The notes under the pieces: model-generated
Seen by the model: only the letters and a program-made list of their open reading frames with translations
The model's database searches: none
Told to the model about the DNA's origin: nothing
Assembly (NCBI RefSeq): GCF_037646455.1
Contig: NZ_JBBIXN010000003.1
Location: 372,001-436,000, forward strand
DNA: 64,000 bases
Source: Draconibacterium mangrovi_A
Lineage (GTDB): Bacteria > Bacteroidota > Bacteroidia > Bacteroidales > Prolixibacteraceae
Reading direction: 5' to 3'
Program-made: the position numbers and the translations under genes
Shown here: positions 46,719 to 56,200 of the stretch, piece by piece
How positions within the stretch are numbered: position 1 is the stretch's first letter
Layout of the letters: each line of letters begins with the position of its first letter

Positions 46719-47303
46719 TTAAGCTGCTTGTTTGTCATTCAATTTGAAGTTGTCATCATTGATTAGGCAATAACCATTTCGCCTTACCTTTTTCTTATAT
46801 TTTACTGGTACTTTTATCTTCTTATCTGAATAATGTACTTCAAGACTTCCTTTCGTAATTCCATATCTTCTCATAAGGTTATAGCAAGCATCATGTATTG
46901 TCGGAGTATCAAGTTTGGTTTCCAGGTATAAACAACCTCCTTCTGTGTTGAGATAAATTAAATCTTTCATTTTGTAGTCATCAGCATGGAAAGGCCTGTA
47001 ATTGATAAGACAGCGTTTGTTTGTGTTAATGTTTTTGAGTGGTAACTCTTCAATCAGATCGATCATATCCTTTTCAACCAGATATTTAAGTACAATGACC
47101 AACAGATGTCGGTTAGCCTTTAAATAATATTCCTTGCCGAGAAATTTTACTTTTGTGATTTTCATTCCAAGCAATGATCTATCTCCTCCTACTGAATCTT
47201 TCAGAATTAAATCTTTGTTTGTCATTGTGTTTGTAAGTTGAGCAATAACGTCTGAGAATATTTCAACTACATTGTTTGTGATTTTTTCATTGTATTCGTT
47301 CAT
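46719..47303 (-). CDS. hypothetical protein, possible DNA-binding
   Basis: A 194-residue protein of unknown family. Its centre has a helical LLVIVLKYLVEKDMIDLIEELPL segment, and the C-terminal third is basic (KGSLEVHYSDKKIKVPVKYKKKVRRNG). Heads the small-gene run 47303-46292. It has no transmembrane signal, and its function cannot be assigned. Confidence 0.6.
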   Translation of the reverse strand: MNEYNEKITNNVVEIFSDVIAQLTNTMTNKDLILKDSVGGDRSLLGMKITKVKFLGKEYYLKANRHLLVIVLKYLVEKDMIDLIEELPLKNINTNKRCLINYRPFHADDYKMKDLIYLNTEGGCLYLETKLDTPTIHDACYNLMRRYGITKGSLEVHYSDKKIKVPVKYKKKVRRNGYCLINDDNFKLNDKQAA

Positions 47304-47481
47304 GATCTTTATTTTTAAATGGTTTATATTATTTCTTTAAATTTTGGACATAAAGTCCTGAACAACCGACTCTGTAATTACAGAGAGAGAAGTTCATCTT
47401 GTTTTTATTTATAGTTGATATTTTGAAAAAGTTGACCGAAAAACAAATTTGTTGTTATAATTTTTAAGTCATCTTAGTCTT

Positions 47482-48975
47482 TTAAGCTGCTCGCTTGTTC
47501 TGGTTAATTGATATTACAGAATTGGATTGGCTCAGTTGCTTCATTCTATTATTTCGATTGTAAAACCTGACAGCTTCATCCAATCTTTTTTCTTGCATCA
47601 TATTATGTGCAGGATTGAAGTCGTAGCCAACGTACTTTCTTCCGCACATCAATGCCACAGCCCCAGTCGTGGCTGAACCTGAAAACGGATCCAAAACTAG
47701 ATCCCCAGGCTTAGTCGTTTGAAGCAATGGTAGCAAAACAACTTCCTGAACGAACGGAGCAGGATGATCAGTACCGCCATATTTTTTTACGATGGATTGA
47801 TTTGCCACTGCTGTTGTTACTACATCTTCTGTCCAAAAGTCAGTTAATTGTTTGCCGTTGGTCGATCCAGGAATACTCACATGAGAGATATTCAGTCCAT
47901 TGTTCCTTGTCTTTTGATTTATAATGGACACATTATTCACAGTATTCTTTTTTGGAGCGAGCACAGGATTGTAGTCATAGCTTTCTTGTTTCGTAAGATG
48001 GAAGATAAATTCATACGAACTTGTCAGGTTATCCTTCGAATTTGACGGCAACCGATTCACTTTATGCCACACGATAGAGTTCCGAAGTATCCACCCCTTA
48101 TTTATAAGCTCTAATACCACCCTATGAGGAATATTCTGCAACCTTTTTTTATGAAAGGTATCACCAATGTTTAAGAAAAAACTACCCCTTGGTTTTAAAA
48201 CTCTCCAACAGGCATGAAGATGATTTACCACTCGTTGAACATATTCGTCACTTGTCTTTTCAGCACCAAGTTCATTTTTGTCACCAGAATAAATCCTGAG
48301 GTCCCAGTATGGCGGCGATGTGAAGCAAAGTTGTATAGATTCATCCTCAAGCTCATCCAATTTATCCGAGCTACTATTATATATTGTATAATGATTTTTC
48401 GAAATCGTGGAGGGCAGGATAATCTGTTCAGTAGTCTGTTTTTTTTGTTTTTCAAACTTCACAACAGAATTATGAGCCTGGTTAATTGACACAACTCCAT
48501 TGTCAATTTCATCAAGTAATTCAGGGCTAATTGATTTAATCTTTTCAAGTTTAACCAGGTTGCCAGCAGAAATGCCAAGCTTCTTGGTAATCTTACTTCT
48601 GGTGTTTGCTTTCTGGGTAGAGGGTGTTGAATTGGCTGATTTTCGACCTCTTTTTTGCCCCCAGATTGACTTAAGATAGTCTGCTTCGTTGAGTAATTCA
48701 CGAGTTGTTTTAACTCGTTGTTTATTGAATGAAATCAAGGTGACTGTGTCACCTTGATTAATATTTTTGATTTCCACATCAGCTTCAGTGCGATTCAGTT
48801 TCTTAAGTGCAAGATATCTTCTGACTCCGCTTATAATTACGTAGTCATTGTTCACTACTATTTTCTCGAGTTGACCAGTCTCTTTGATTGATTCTGCCAA
48901 ATCATCAATATCATTTGTAAGATAAAGCTTTGAATGAATAGGGTTGATTTTTAATTTTTTAATGTCCACGATCAT
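47482..48975 (-). CDS. ParB-domain / DNA methyltransferase fusion
   Basis: A 497-residue protein, started at ATG 48975 rather than a TTG three codons upstream. Residues 1-110 form a ParB/Sulfiredoxin-type domain (ISGVRRYLALKKLN); residues 125-175 include an HTH (ITKKLGISAGNLVKLEKI). From about 200 on it is a beta-class methyltransferase with catalytic motif TSPPYW (219-224) before the SAM motif DPFSGS (429-434). TSPPY favours N4-cytosine but N6-adenine is possible. No cognate endonuclease adjoins, so it is an orphan, phage- or plasmid-type modifier. Confidence 0.9.
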   Translation of the reverse strand: MIVDIKKLKINPIHSKLYLTNDIDDLAESIKETGQLEKIVVNNDYVIISGVRRYLALKKLNRTEADVEIKNINQGDTVTLISFNKQRVKTTRELLNEADYLKSIWGQKRGRKSANSTPSTQKANTRSKITKKLGISAGNLVKLEKIKSISPELLDEIDNGVVSINQAHNSVVKFEKQKKQTTEQIILPSTISKNHYTIYNSSSDKLDELEDESIQLCFTSPPYWDLRIYSGDKNELGAEKTSDEYVQRVVNHLHACWRVLKPRGSFFLNIGDTFHKKRLQNIPHRVVLELINKGWILRNSIVWHKVNRLPSNSKDNLTSSYEFIFHLTKQESYDYNPVLAPKKNTVNNVSIINQKTRNNGLNISHVSIPGSTNGKQLTDFWTEDVVTTAVANQSIVKKYGGTDHPAPFVQEVVLLPLLQTTKPGDLVLDPFSGSATTGAVALMCGRKYVGYDFNPAHNMMQEKRLDEAVRFYNRNNRMKQLSQSNSVISINQNKRAA

Positions 48976-49131
48976 AATAATCAATTTTTTATGGTTAATA
49001 ATTTTCGTGGTTTGACAAAGCGGTTTCCCTCGCTGATTTTGGGTTGAGTTAAACTCTCAGGTTTGTTTTAAAGCAGGCTCCTTGCTTTTGATAATTGTGC
49101 CAGATGTGACACGTTAATTGAAGTGTTTTGA

Positions 49132-49338
49132 TTAGATTTCTTCGAAGATTGGCTCAAAAATCATTTCGTCTAATTCATTATTGAAAAAAAGAAATTCTTC
49201 AATTTCTTCAGTATAAGGTTTATATTCATACATTTTTTCAATTTCTTCACTTGTATAGCCCAATTGAGCCAACCAGTTTTTTTCATTTCTGCAATTCATA
49301 AGAATCTCTTCGTCTGTCATTTTTGTGATGTCTTTCAT
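49132..49338 (-). CDS. small acidic hypothetical protein
   Basis: A 68-residue protein opening MKDITKMTDEEILMNCRNE, followed by acidic Glu/Phe-rich stretches. No known family, no membrane segment. It may be a small regulatory or antitoxin-like protein; confidence in function is nil. Confidence 0.55.
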   Translation of the reverse strand: MKDITKMTDEEILMNCRNEKNWLAQLGYTSEEIEKMYEYKPYTEEIEEFLFFNNELDEMIFEPIFEEI

Positions 49339-49450
49339 AATCCTATTGTTTTTTAATTAATGTCTTTATTGTTTAACTAAATCTTATGCAAAGTTAGAGT
49401 GCGTTAAAAATCCATATCTCAATTTGAGGACTGTTGACGATATCATGAAT

Positions 49451-49693
49451 TTAACTAACAAGAAGAATTTTCTCGTGTGAGTCGTTAGTAGTAAACGGTT
49501 TTGACATCTTCACGACTTTCCCTGACTTGTATCTTTTCTCTTTTAGTTTAAGTGGAACCAATTCGTCGTTCGAATTAAGTTTATGAGGAATACCATTAAT
49601 GAGAACATATTTCATTCTCACTGTTTCTGATCTTAGTCCCAGTCTGTTTAATACCTTATTTCTGTTCTCCTTACCTCTTTCTAAATTTTTCAT
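49451..49693 (-). CDS. small basic hypothetical protein
   Basis: An 80-residue, lysine/arginine-rich protein (ERGKENRNKVLNRLGLRSE). No family recognised. Divergent from the gene at 49997; a promoter pair presumably lies between, though I see no exact TAnnTTTG. Confidence 0.5.
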   Translation of the reverse strand: MKNLERGKENRNKVLNRLGLRSETVRMKYVLINGIPHKLNSNDELVPLKLKEKRYKSGKVVKMSKPFTTNDSHEKILLVS

Positions 49694-49996
49694 ATCTGTA
49701 TTTTTTTAATGTTTATTAATCTTATTTTTTTGTGGTTTTTGAACTCTGTTGTTTTATAAATTCGATATACATTGCCCTCTGCTTCCAGAATTGTTTGTAT
49801 GTAGTTTTTTGCCTAATTGCATACTACAAATTGACGACAATTGTATGACTACCATTGAGGTTTTGAGGACTTTTGAGGATAGTGAAATGCGTATTCAGAT
49901 GATCTTAGTGTCAGAATTAAAATCTGACTATCAGCAGTTTTGAAAAAATGTGAAGAAATTTTTCTATTTTTCACAAATATTCAAAAACTACCCAAA
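49694..49996. other. divergent intergenic region
   Basis: About 300 AT-rich bases between two divergent island genes. A weak open frame (49749-49943) has no coding character. No repeat or exact promoter motif is seen. Confidence 0.4.
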
Positions 49997-50605
49997 ATGG
50001 CTATTAAAAAGTATGAACTTGAGGATTTAAACGATTGCTTAAAGACTCTTGCTGAAAATCTTAAAGGAGATGATTACAGACGTAAAGTAAGAGGTTCTCT
50101 TAAAGAAGAATCAGAAGAGTTGAAACAAGAAATTTTTGATGCGTGTTATCGTGTAGCAGAAGTATTAGATATGAGCAGTAAAGAATTACGGGATCTTTCT
50201 AAAAAACTTAATAGAAATGCCAATCTTAGGGATAAGCTTGAGGATGAATATATGGATAGAAAGTCTGCTCGAGAATATACAAATTTGCCTGAATCAACTT
50301 TTGACAAAAAAGCATCTGATTTCAAAGAAATAATTAATGGTAGACCAAAATATAAGGTTGGTGATCTGAATAAAATTATGAGAGCCATAGTAAGTTCCAG
50401 CGAATCGACGTTATGCATCAATACTTACTATTATTTTGAAAGGAATATAAACGCATATATAAAATTTGAGGGAGGGCAGTATTATAAGATTGTTGAAGAA
50501 ACCGAAGGTGTTCTATTGATCTATAATGAAAGGCATAATATTTCAGTTCAAATACCTAAAAAATTTGCAGTAAATTTTAGAAGAAAGGAAGATTTGAGCT
50601 TCTAA
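49997..50605 (+). CDS. hypothetical protein, helical with HTH-like core
   Basis: A 202-residue protein started at the ATG at 49997 (MAIKKYELEDL); the frame is open 19 codons further upstream without support. The first 95 residues are charged helices, probably a coiled coil. Residues about 90-130 (SAREYTNLPESTFDKKASDFKEI) look like an excisionase-type HTH with the sequence of a short wing. The C-terminal part is a beta-rich domain. Likely a DNA-binding regulator of the island; inferred only. Confidence 0.6.
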   Translation: MAIKKYELEDLNDCLKTLAENLKGDDYRRKVRGSLKEESEELKQEIFDACYRVAEVLDMSSKELRDLSKKLNRNANLRDKLEDEYMDRKSAREYTNLPESTFDKKASDFKEIINGRPKYKVGDLNKIMRAIVSSSESTLCINTYYYFERNINAYIKFEGGQYYKIVEETEGVLLIYNERHNISVQIPKKFAVNFRRKEDLSF

Positions 50606-50990
50606 TTAACAAGTTTCAGTCTTATCATTAATTGCCATCAAGGGTTACATCAAAAATCTCCTTATCTTGCCCATCGCGGATGAATTTTGGTGCAGTTCTT
50701 TTGAGATTACCGCTTCACCAAAAACCTGAAAACGAACGAGGTTGACTTACTTACAAGTTCTGGATTTGGCACCATGAATAATGGTGCTTCTCCTGTGATC
50801 AGAGATTCAATGCAGTAAAAACTGTAAGAAATTAGAATTTTCTTTTCAGTTGTTCTTTATATAAGAGACAGAGGTCTATTCTAGGATAATTTTAAAAAAC
50901 CTTGCTCCTTGATGACCAGCAAGGATTATTTCCTAAAAATCTGGCGTAAACGTGACTTTTTCGCCTCTGATAAAGCACTATTTCTACCAT
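50606..50990. other. non-coding stretch with one hairpin
   Basis: 385 AT-rich bases without a convincing gene. A 7-bp hairpin CCTTGCT/AGCAAGG (50900-50906 and 50918-50924) may be a weak terminator. Confidence 0.4.
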
Positions 50991-51164
50991 TTAACATCTG
51001 AAATCAATAAAATAGGGGTGGTTTTTTAATAAATTACAGCTGATATTTTTAACCATTTCCCTAGTATAACGATCTTTCTGAAGTAACAAACCATCAAATT
51101 CAAAACTTATAGCAGCCTCATCATTAGATTTTACTTGATTAAAGAAACATGCAGCTTTTATCAT
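50991..51164 (-). CDS. 57-residue small protein
   Basis: A complete minus-strand frame (MIKAACFFNQVKSND ... NHPYFIDFRC) with coding-like amino-acid use, in a gap that otherwise has no gene. It is unrecognised. It could also be the end of a decayed larger gene. Opposite strand to its neighbours. Confidence 0.45.
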   Translation of the reverse strand: MIKAACFFNQVKSNDEAAISFEFDGLLLQKDRYTREMVKNISCNLLKNHPYFIDFRC

Positions 51165-51207
51165 TCAAAAAGCCACATCCTAATATTAATATATAAAGTA
51201 AAAAGCG

Positions 51208-51462
51208 ATGAGATTAAAAGACATTATAATGGATAGAGAAGTTAAATCCCCTCAAATTTATCGAAGCTTCAATTGCTTCATTGAAAGCAAGAATTCGGAT
51301 ACCAACGAAACCGAGAATGAAAACAATAAACTTAAGAAGAAAAAAGAGAAAAGAAGAAAATCCAAGATACTTCCGTATAGCCAATTGACACTGAAACAGA
51401 AAGAGAAAAGAATAAAAAACATGAACCACTTCATGAATGGTCATTCAGAGTATCCAGCTTAA
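51208..51462 (+). CDS. small lysine-rich hypothetical protein
   Basis: An 84-residue protein with a very basic middle (NKLKKKKEKRRKSK) and no known domain. Could bind nucleic acid. Moderate doubt that it is a gene at all. Confidence 0.4.
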   Translation: MRLKDIIMDREVKSPQIYRSFNCFIESKNSDTNETENENNKLKKKKEKRRKSKILPYSQLTLKQKEKRIKNMNHFMNGHSEYPA

Positions 51463-51834
51463 TTGTTCGTTTCAAAATAGTTTTGAATATGTATAATATC
51501 TCATACAAATGTTGCCGAAAAATCACATAAAACACATTTGATAAGATATTTGCAACACTCCTCCATTAATAACTAGTGGCCACAAATTAGTACCATATTT
51601 TATTACATACATGTATAAAGATTTAATAACTGGGAATCATAAGATGTCATTAATAGATTTAATTGTGCCAGTGTTGCCACAATTCTTTGGACTAGCAAAT
51701 AAAATTTCTTTGATGTGGGCAGTTTGGACCAGCTAGGATCAAATAGCATTTTGCGGCGTTTCATCCTCTGCATGATTGAAAGTTACTTAAAATTCACCGT
51801 AATGGTTTAGTTTCAAATTTGCTAATTGATTAGA
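51463..51834. other. non-coding stretch with imperfect palindrome
   Basis: 372 AT-rich bases. An imperfect 24-bp inverted repeat at 51661-51684 (arms AATTGTG/CACAATT) could be an operator. Nothing else seen. Confidence 0.4.
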
Positions 51835-52107
51835 TTAGTTGCTCTTGTTTTTAAGTCGGAGTTCAATTTTTTGCGTAAATAAATTCACCAAATTTTGGTA
51901 GTTTAAATATTCCTCAGAGTTTTTCAGCTCTTTATCCATTTCATCAATCATTTTTTGTGGAATGTTTTCAGCCCATGCGCCATAAGTTCCTGGTTCAGCA
52001 GTGCGTTCAATATCCACCAGTGTTTGCACTTCTGAAAGAGTTAAGACAATATCTGGATAATTTGCCTGAAGCCATTTTAGAATTTCACTTACCTGTTGTT
52101 TCGACAT
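51835..52107 (-). CDS. small acidic hypothetical protein
   Basis: A 90-residue helical protein opening MSKQQVSEILKWLQANYPD. No family recognised. It follows the 351-residue gene by 34 bases and probably shares its transcript, which makes a toxin-immunity or regulator pair one possible reading. Confidence 0.6.
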   Translation of the reverse strand: MSKQQVSEILKWLQANYPDIVLTLSEVQTLVDIERTAEPGTYGAWAENIPQKMIDEMDKELKNSEEYLNYQNLVNLFTQKIELRLKNKSN

Positions 52108-52141
52108 AGCTTGTTAAATTGTTTGTTCGAATATAAGGATA

Positions 52142-53197
52142 CTATTCTATTTCTTTAGTGCAATATGATAGTTTATCATCAACTTCTATACCTCCATCAT
52201 AATCTTCAAGATCGAAATATATAGTTTTCAAATTCGGAAGAAAATCTAAAACAGTTTCTGCATTATCAAACACCAGTGGGAAGGGTATAATAATATTTTC
52301 GAGTTCTAATATCTCCATTAAATATTGGTCAGAAACTTGAATGGATTCAAATATGTGTTTAGTTAATATATCTCGATCTTCTTCATTGAATGTAGAATTA
52401 AAATTAATCAAGCTATCAATAAAGAACTCTTTCCAATGATTATCAATACAATTCCACCAGCGTCTTCCCTTAGAAACATTGAAGTTGATATAACTTAGCT
52501 TCTCAAAAAACTCAGTTTGCTTGTCTGGTAAAATGTAATCACAAACAAAGAATTCTAAATTTTCCTTTTGGTGCGAATGCAAGTTGTAAAACATTCCATG
52601 TCTGGCTTTAAACAAGTTCTGCTTCTCGAGTTCGATTGCATTATGAAATAGATTCTCATATAATTCATGAAACCTATTGAGGAATTTGGGTTCTTCAACA
52701 ATATCAAAGAAATGTTTTCCATCCAAATCTGAGATGTTTTGAGAAATAAGCCAATCTAACTTAATTCCTACATCTTCGATAAACGTATAAGTATGAGGTG
52801 AACACAGATTATCCCACATCTCAAAATTGCCAATTAGCTCATGTTGTTCCTTGGAACTATAATCGATTACCCCAACTTTCTCGGTAGCGATCTCTACATA
52901 AACTTGCTTAAAATTTAATTCAGGAAACTTCTGCACGAGATGTTTTAAATCTACTGCACTCCACTTACTATTGCAGAAATATTTCAGAGAATCATTAGTT
53001 TTTTCTATTTGTATTCCAAATGAAATCCAGTTTGTATTAAAAACCGCAAGATTAGGAAGAGAAGACTCTCCTTCATAACCTATAAAGTTTTCAAGGTTAA
53101 ATGCTTCACATTCATTTTTGTAAGCTGTTTTTTCAAATTTTTCAATTTCGTTTTTACTTCCTGTTATTGTCACCAAGTTATATGATACTTCTGCCAT
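52142..53197 (-). CDS. hypothetical protein with YubB/Api92-like N-terminus
   Basis: A 351-residue protein. The first 115 residues open with MAEVSYNLVTITGSKNEIEKF and contain a W-x-x-F-G strand and SKWSAVDLKHLVQKFPEL, a pattern resembling the ferredoxin-like YubB/Api92 domain found on plasmids and phages. The middle and end are unrecognised. The family's function is unknown; presence on mobile DNA fits. Confidence 0.6.
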   Translation of the reverse strand: MAEVSYNLVTITGSKNEIEKFEKTAYKNECEAFNLENFIGYEGESSLPNLAVFNTNWISFGIQIEKTNDSLKYFCNSKWSAVDLKHLVQKFPELNFKQVYVEIATEKVGVIDYSSKEQHELIGNFEMWDNLCSPHTYTFIEDVGIKLDWLISQNISDLDGKHFFDIVEEPKFLNRFHELYENLFHNAIELEKQNLFKARHGMFYNLHSHQKENLEFFVCDYILPDKQTEFFEKLSYINFNVSKGRRWWNCIDNHWKEFFIDSLINFNSTFNEEDRDILTKHIFESIQVSDQYLMEILELENIIIPFPLVFDNAETVLDFLPNLKTIYFDLEDYDGGIEVDDKLSYCTKEIE

Positions 53198-53298
53198 TTC
53201 TGAGTTATTTTTCTTTTATATATAAATTTCGAAGTCGCCTAATTGAAGAAAATGAATGATGCTTAAATGAAAACAGGTAACTGCAATTAATTATTTAT

Positions 53299-54612
53299 CT
53301 ACCCTTCGTAATCCCATTCTTCAATTTCTAAATACTCATCACCACATTCTACACCATTTATATCCGCAGGAGAATTATTTGCGTCTGAAATTTCACTTGG
53401 TAATCTTGACTTCAGGCGATCCATATGTTTATTCCAAATTATATCTGTTTCTGATTCAAATGAGGCTGGAACATAAATTGCATCATGACATGTAAGTATA
53501 CGTATATCATCATATTCAAGATAAAGCTCCTCAACGATATCAAATATTATTTGACTCTCAATTTTAGCAAGGACAGTAAATGGTTTCTCACCAGACTCCT
53601 TAAGATTCAATAATAATAGATGTATCTGGGGGTAATAAATTTCCATATAACGGTTAATGTCAGTTCTTAAACCATTCAGATAGTGTGTTTTTTTGCTGTT
53701 TCCGTTGACATACATCTGGAAAAGAATTTTAGCCTCATTTTTACTCAGAAACCTATTACTTATGTCTGACTCATGGTTACCTTTTGTTATATTCCGAATA
53801 TTATTTAAGCCTTGTGTTAGTTTGCTATAGAATTGTCCTGTTAAGATAGACGAACAATAAGATTCAAAATCATAATCATAAATTAAATCGGGGCTTACAT
53901 CAAGGCAATAAAGAGCAAGCATCAATGGAAATGAACTACGAATATCAAATTCAACAATTTTCTCATTATTTAGAAGAATATTGTTAGCTCTGATATGAGA
54001 AGAAAGGAAAGTAAAGTTTGTATAGAGCCTATTTTTTGACCATTTATAAATTAGATATTCCTTTTTCCATTTATGTAATTTAATATTGTTGCTCAACCAC
54101 TTTTTAATATCGAAATATCTCCCCCATTCATCTTTCGTTTTTTCAATTTGCTTTTTTCTTGGATAATATACCACACTTTTACTGGCGTCCATAAAATCCT
54201 CAATTAGTCTGTCATTGATGTGTTCTTTGATACATACATCTTCATTAAATTTTTGAATGCGTTTTTGGGTCGTGCGAGGTTTTGTACGATAGATAATTCT
54301 ATTTACTTCAATTTGGGATTTAAAAAATTCAGTGAATCGGTAACCATATGGTCGTACTCCTACTTCATAATAATCTCTTTTTATATATTCATATTTAACC
54401 AGATAATCCAAATATGCTTGGTACCCAGTATAACCCGAATTGAAGACTGAATTATGTATTGTCGTATATCCATTATAATCCACACCTTTATATAAAATTG
54501 ATTTAGAAATTAGATTCAATACCTTATTAAAGTTCCTTCTTCGTAGCTTATACAATTTACCATTGTGGTTAAATTCGATGTTATCATCAAAGTTGAATTC
54601 TAAAATGATCAT
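53299..54612 (-). CDS. TV-Pol-like superfamily A polymerase (candidate)
   Basis: A 437-residue protein whose second half carries polymerase-palm motifs: motif A with Asp223 in VEFDIRSSFP, preceded by conserved RLY and HIRAN elements; a motif-B-like RFLSKNEAKILF segment (Arg287, Lys295) followed by YVNG; and motif C with His-Asp377 in LTCHDAIYVP. This layout matches the TV-Pol family, polymerases of bacterial mobile elements and virophages related to family A DNA polymerases and T7-type RNA polymerases. No helicase or exonuclease domain is fused. It may replicate or repair the island's own DNA. Family assignment is from motifs only. Confidence 0.65.
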   Translation of the reverse strand: MIILEFNFDDNIEFNHNGKLYKLRRRNFNKVLNLISKSILYKGVDYNGYTTIHNSVFNSGYTGYQAYLDYLVKYEYIKRDYYEVGVRPYGYRFTEFFKSQIEVNRIIYRTKPRTTQKRIQKFNEDVCIKEHINDRLIEDFMDASKSVVYYPRKKQIEKTKDEWGRYFDIKKWLSNNIKLHKWKKEYLIYKWSKNRLYTNFTFLSSHIRANNILLNNEKIVEFDIRSSFPLMLALYCLDVSPDLIYDYDFESYCSSILTGQFYSKLTQGLNNIRNITKGNHESDISNRFLSKNEAKILFQMYVNGNSKKTHYLNGLRTDINRYMEIYYPQIHLLLLNLKESGEKPFTVLAKIESQIIFDIVEELYLEYDDIRILTCHDAIYVPASFESETDIIWNKHMDRLKSRLPSEISDANNSPADINGVECGDEYLEIEEWDYEG

Positions 54613-54922
54613 AAAAGTTTTTATTTCTTTTAGTGATTTCAGAACCGATAGTTTTTATTTTTTTCAGTTAATCTTATTCATATAAAATGATCTTGAATAA
54701 CGACTTAATACCGTCATAGTGTGTTTATTACAATGCTCTCGAGTTCTTAGTGGGAGGGGTGAAAAAAGGAGCTATGTTAACAATTAGGGGGTTTGTTTCG
54801 AATGAAATAATTTACTCCACTTCAGATATATAATATTCGTTATTTGAGTTTCACTTTTAGCAATAAATTTTAATTTAATGACTAATTGTTTTGGTTGGTA
54901 TCGAAATATTCCTACCCTTTAA
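54613..54922. other. non-coding stretch
   Basis: About 310 bases between two divergent genes. A G-rich patch near 54748-54800 and long AT tracts are the only features seen. Confidence 0.35.
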
Positions 54923-55018
54923 TTCAAATTTAAAAAAATAAGTACGATAGTTATAAATGCGCATATTAACCAAATCCAAGACTTCAATGATGTTGAAATA
55001 GAATTATTAGGAAAACAT

Positions 55019-55513
55019 TTGAATGAAATCGGAGTGGATGATTTTATTGATGATGGAGAAGTGCCACATCTACTAAATACATTAGAAGTAAACAGGTATC
55101 AGGACATTATACTATTTACCAATTTCTCACCCAATTATTTTTTTACGAATAATGGAATTGATGTAAGCAAATTTCGGATGAATCCCATGCCTGATTGGCA
55201 TGTTGAACAATATTCATTTTCTGCTGCATTATATCATCACATTTGCCAAGAATATTCAATTGCTGAAATCCATTTTATAACAAGTGCCTTAAAGAGAATG
55301 GTTAACGACATTGATTTTTCAAATCTAACAGCAGGTATACCTACAACAGTTCAAAGGAAACGGGATTGGATTAAATCAGGAATGGATTACAATGTGCTAC
55401 TGAAAAAATATATGCTGGATAAAATTCATGAAGCGGCAGATTCAACTTCGATTCTCGTCCCAAATCATGAGATTATATTTCGAAATCCTGTGGCTAAATA
55501 TTGTCAAAATTGA
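55019..55513 (+). CDS. hypothetical protein, start uncertain
   Basis: At least 164 residues from TTG 55019. The same frame is open upstream to 54923 and reads ISTIVINAHINQIQDF, a plausible protein start, but without any ATG. The real start may be a non-standard codon or may have been lost, making this a decaying gene. No family recognised. Plus strand, opposite to the defence operon beside it. Confidence 0.5.
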   Translation: MNEIGVDDFIDDGEVPHLLNTLEVNRYQDIILFTNFSPNYFFTNNGIDVSKFRMNPMPDWHVEQYSFSAALYHHICQEYSIAEIHFITSALKRMVNDIDFSNLTAGIPTTVQRKRDWIKSGMDYNVLLKKYMLDKIHEAADSTSILVPNHEIIFRNPVAKYCQN

Positions 55514-55576
55514 CAATAAAATATGGAAGTAATATATTGATAATTATATCTGCATCTCACCTGATTTATTCTTTTC

Positions 55577-56200
55577 TCATAAACCTTCTACAAACAAAAA
55601 ATACGGATCACTTAAATGAAAATCCAATACTTCATCGGTTGAGTTAACCACCTTAAACGACTCGTAATATATTTGTTTGGTGATTTCTGTAGTAGCTGTT
55701 AAACCACTTTCCCATTGGTATAATCCTGGCTGTGGTCTGGTAAATAACTCCGCTTCTAAATACATCGGGATTACACTATCAATGGCATTAGGCAAAGCAC
55801 GATTACCACCATAAATTCGTGATGCTTCACGTGTAAGTGCTTCCCGGTTAACTGCGTTCTGCACCTTGAATAACTTGCCAAGTATTGAAATCACATCGTA
55901 TGAAAAAACAAAAGAGCTACTTAATAAGGCAATTAATATTAAGTTTCTATCGGTTTTCTTTTTGATAGCGACTTTCACCTGTTCTTTATTTGATAAGATA
56001 AAGTCGCTAAGTGGATTATTTGAAACAATCTTTTTTACAATTCGAAGCGATTTTTTCAAACGGTTTTCACCATCAAAATGTAATCGTAATTGTTCTATAA
56101 TATACTCATCAGAATAATTATCATCTAAGTAACTTTCAAGTACTGCATAAAGCGTATCAAGTGGGATACGCTGGTTTATATCAATTTTCTTATTCGTCAT
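55577..56200 (-). CDS. BrxA-position small protein of the PglZ operon
   Basis: A 207-residue protein, start placed at ATG 56200 instead of a TTG five codons earlier. Helical N-terminal half, then a segment resembling winged-helix DNA-binding folds (about 100-170). It overlaps pglZ by 11 bases and is last in the operon. In type 3 BREX loci this position is held by BrxA (DUF1819), a DNA-binding protein of similar size. I cannot confirm DUF1819 from motifs. Confidence 0.7.
   Translation of the reverse strand: MTNKKIDINQRIPLDTLYAVLESYLDDNYSDEYIIEQLRLHFDGENRLKKSLRIVKKIVSNNPLSDFILSNKEQVKVAIKKKTDRNLILIALLSSSFVFSYDVISILGKLFKVQNAVNREALTREASRIYGGNRALPNAIDSVIPMYLEAELFTRPQPGLYQWESGLTATTEITKQIYYESFKVVNSTDEVLDFHLSDPYFLFVEGL

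Noticed and set aside
49749..49943. 64-codon plus-strand frame before the 49997 gene
   Set aside because: Its composition is not coding-like and it overlaps the probable promoter region.
51835..53197. Toxin-antitoxin assignment for the 90- and 351-residue pair
   Set aside because: Only the close spacing supports it, and the 351-residue protein looks YubB-like rather than toxin-like.
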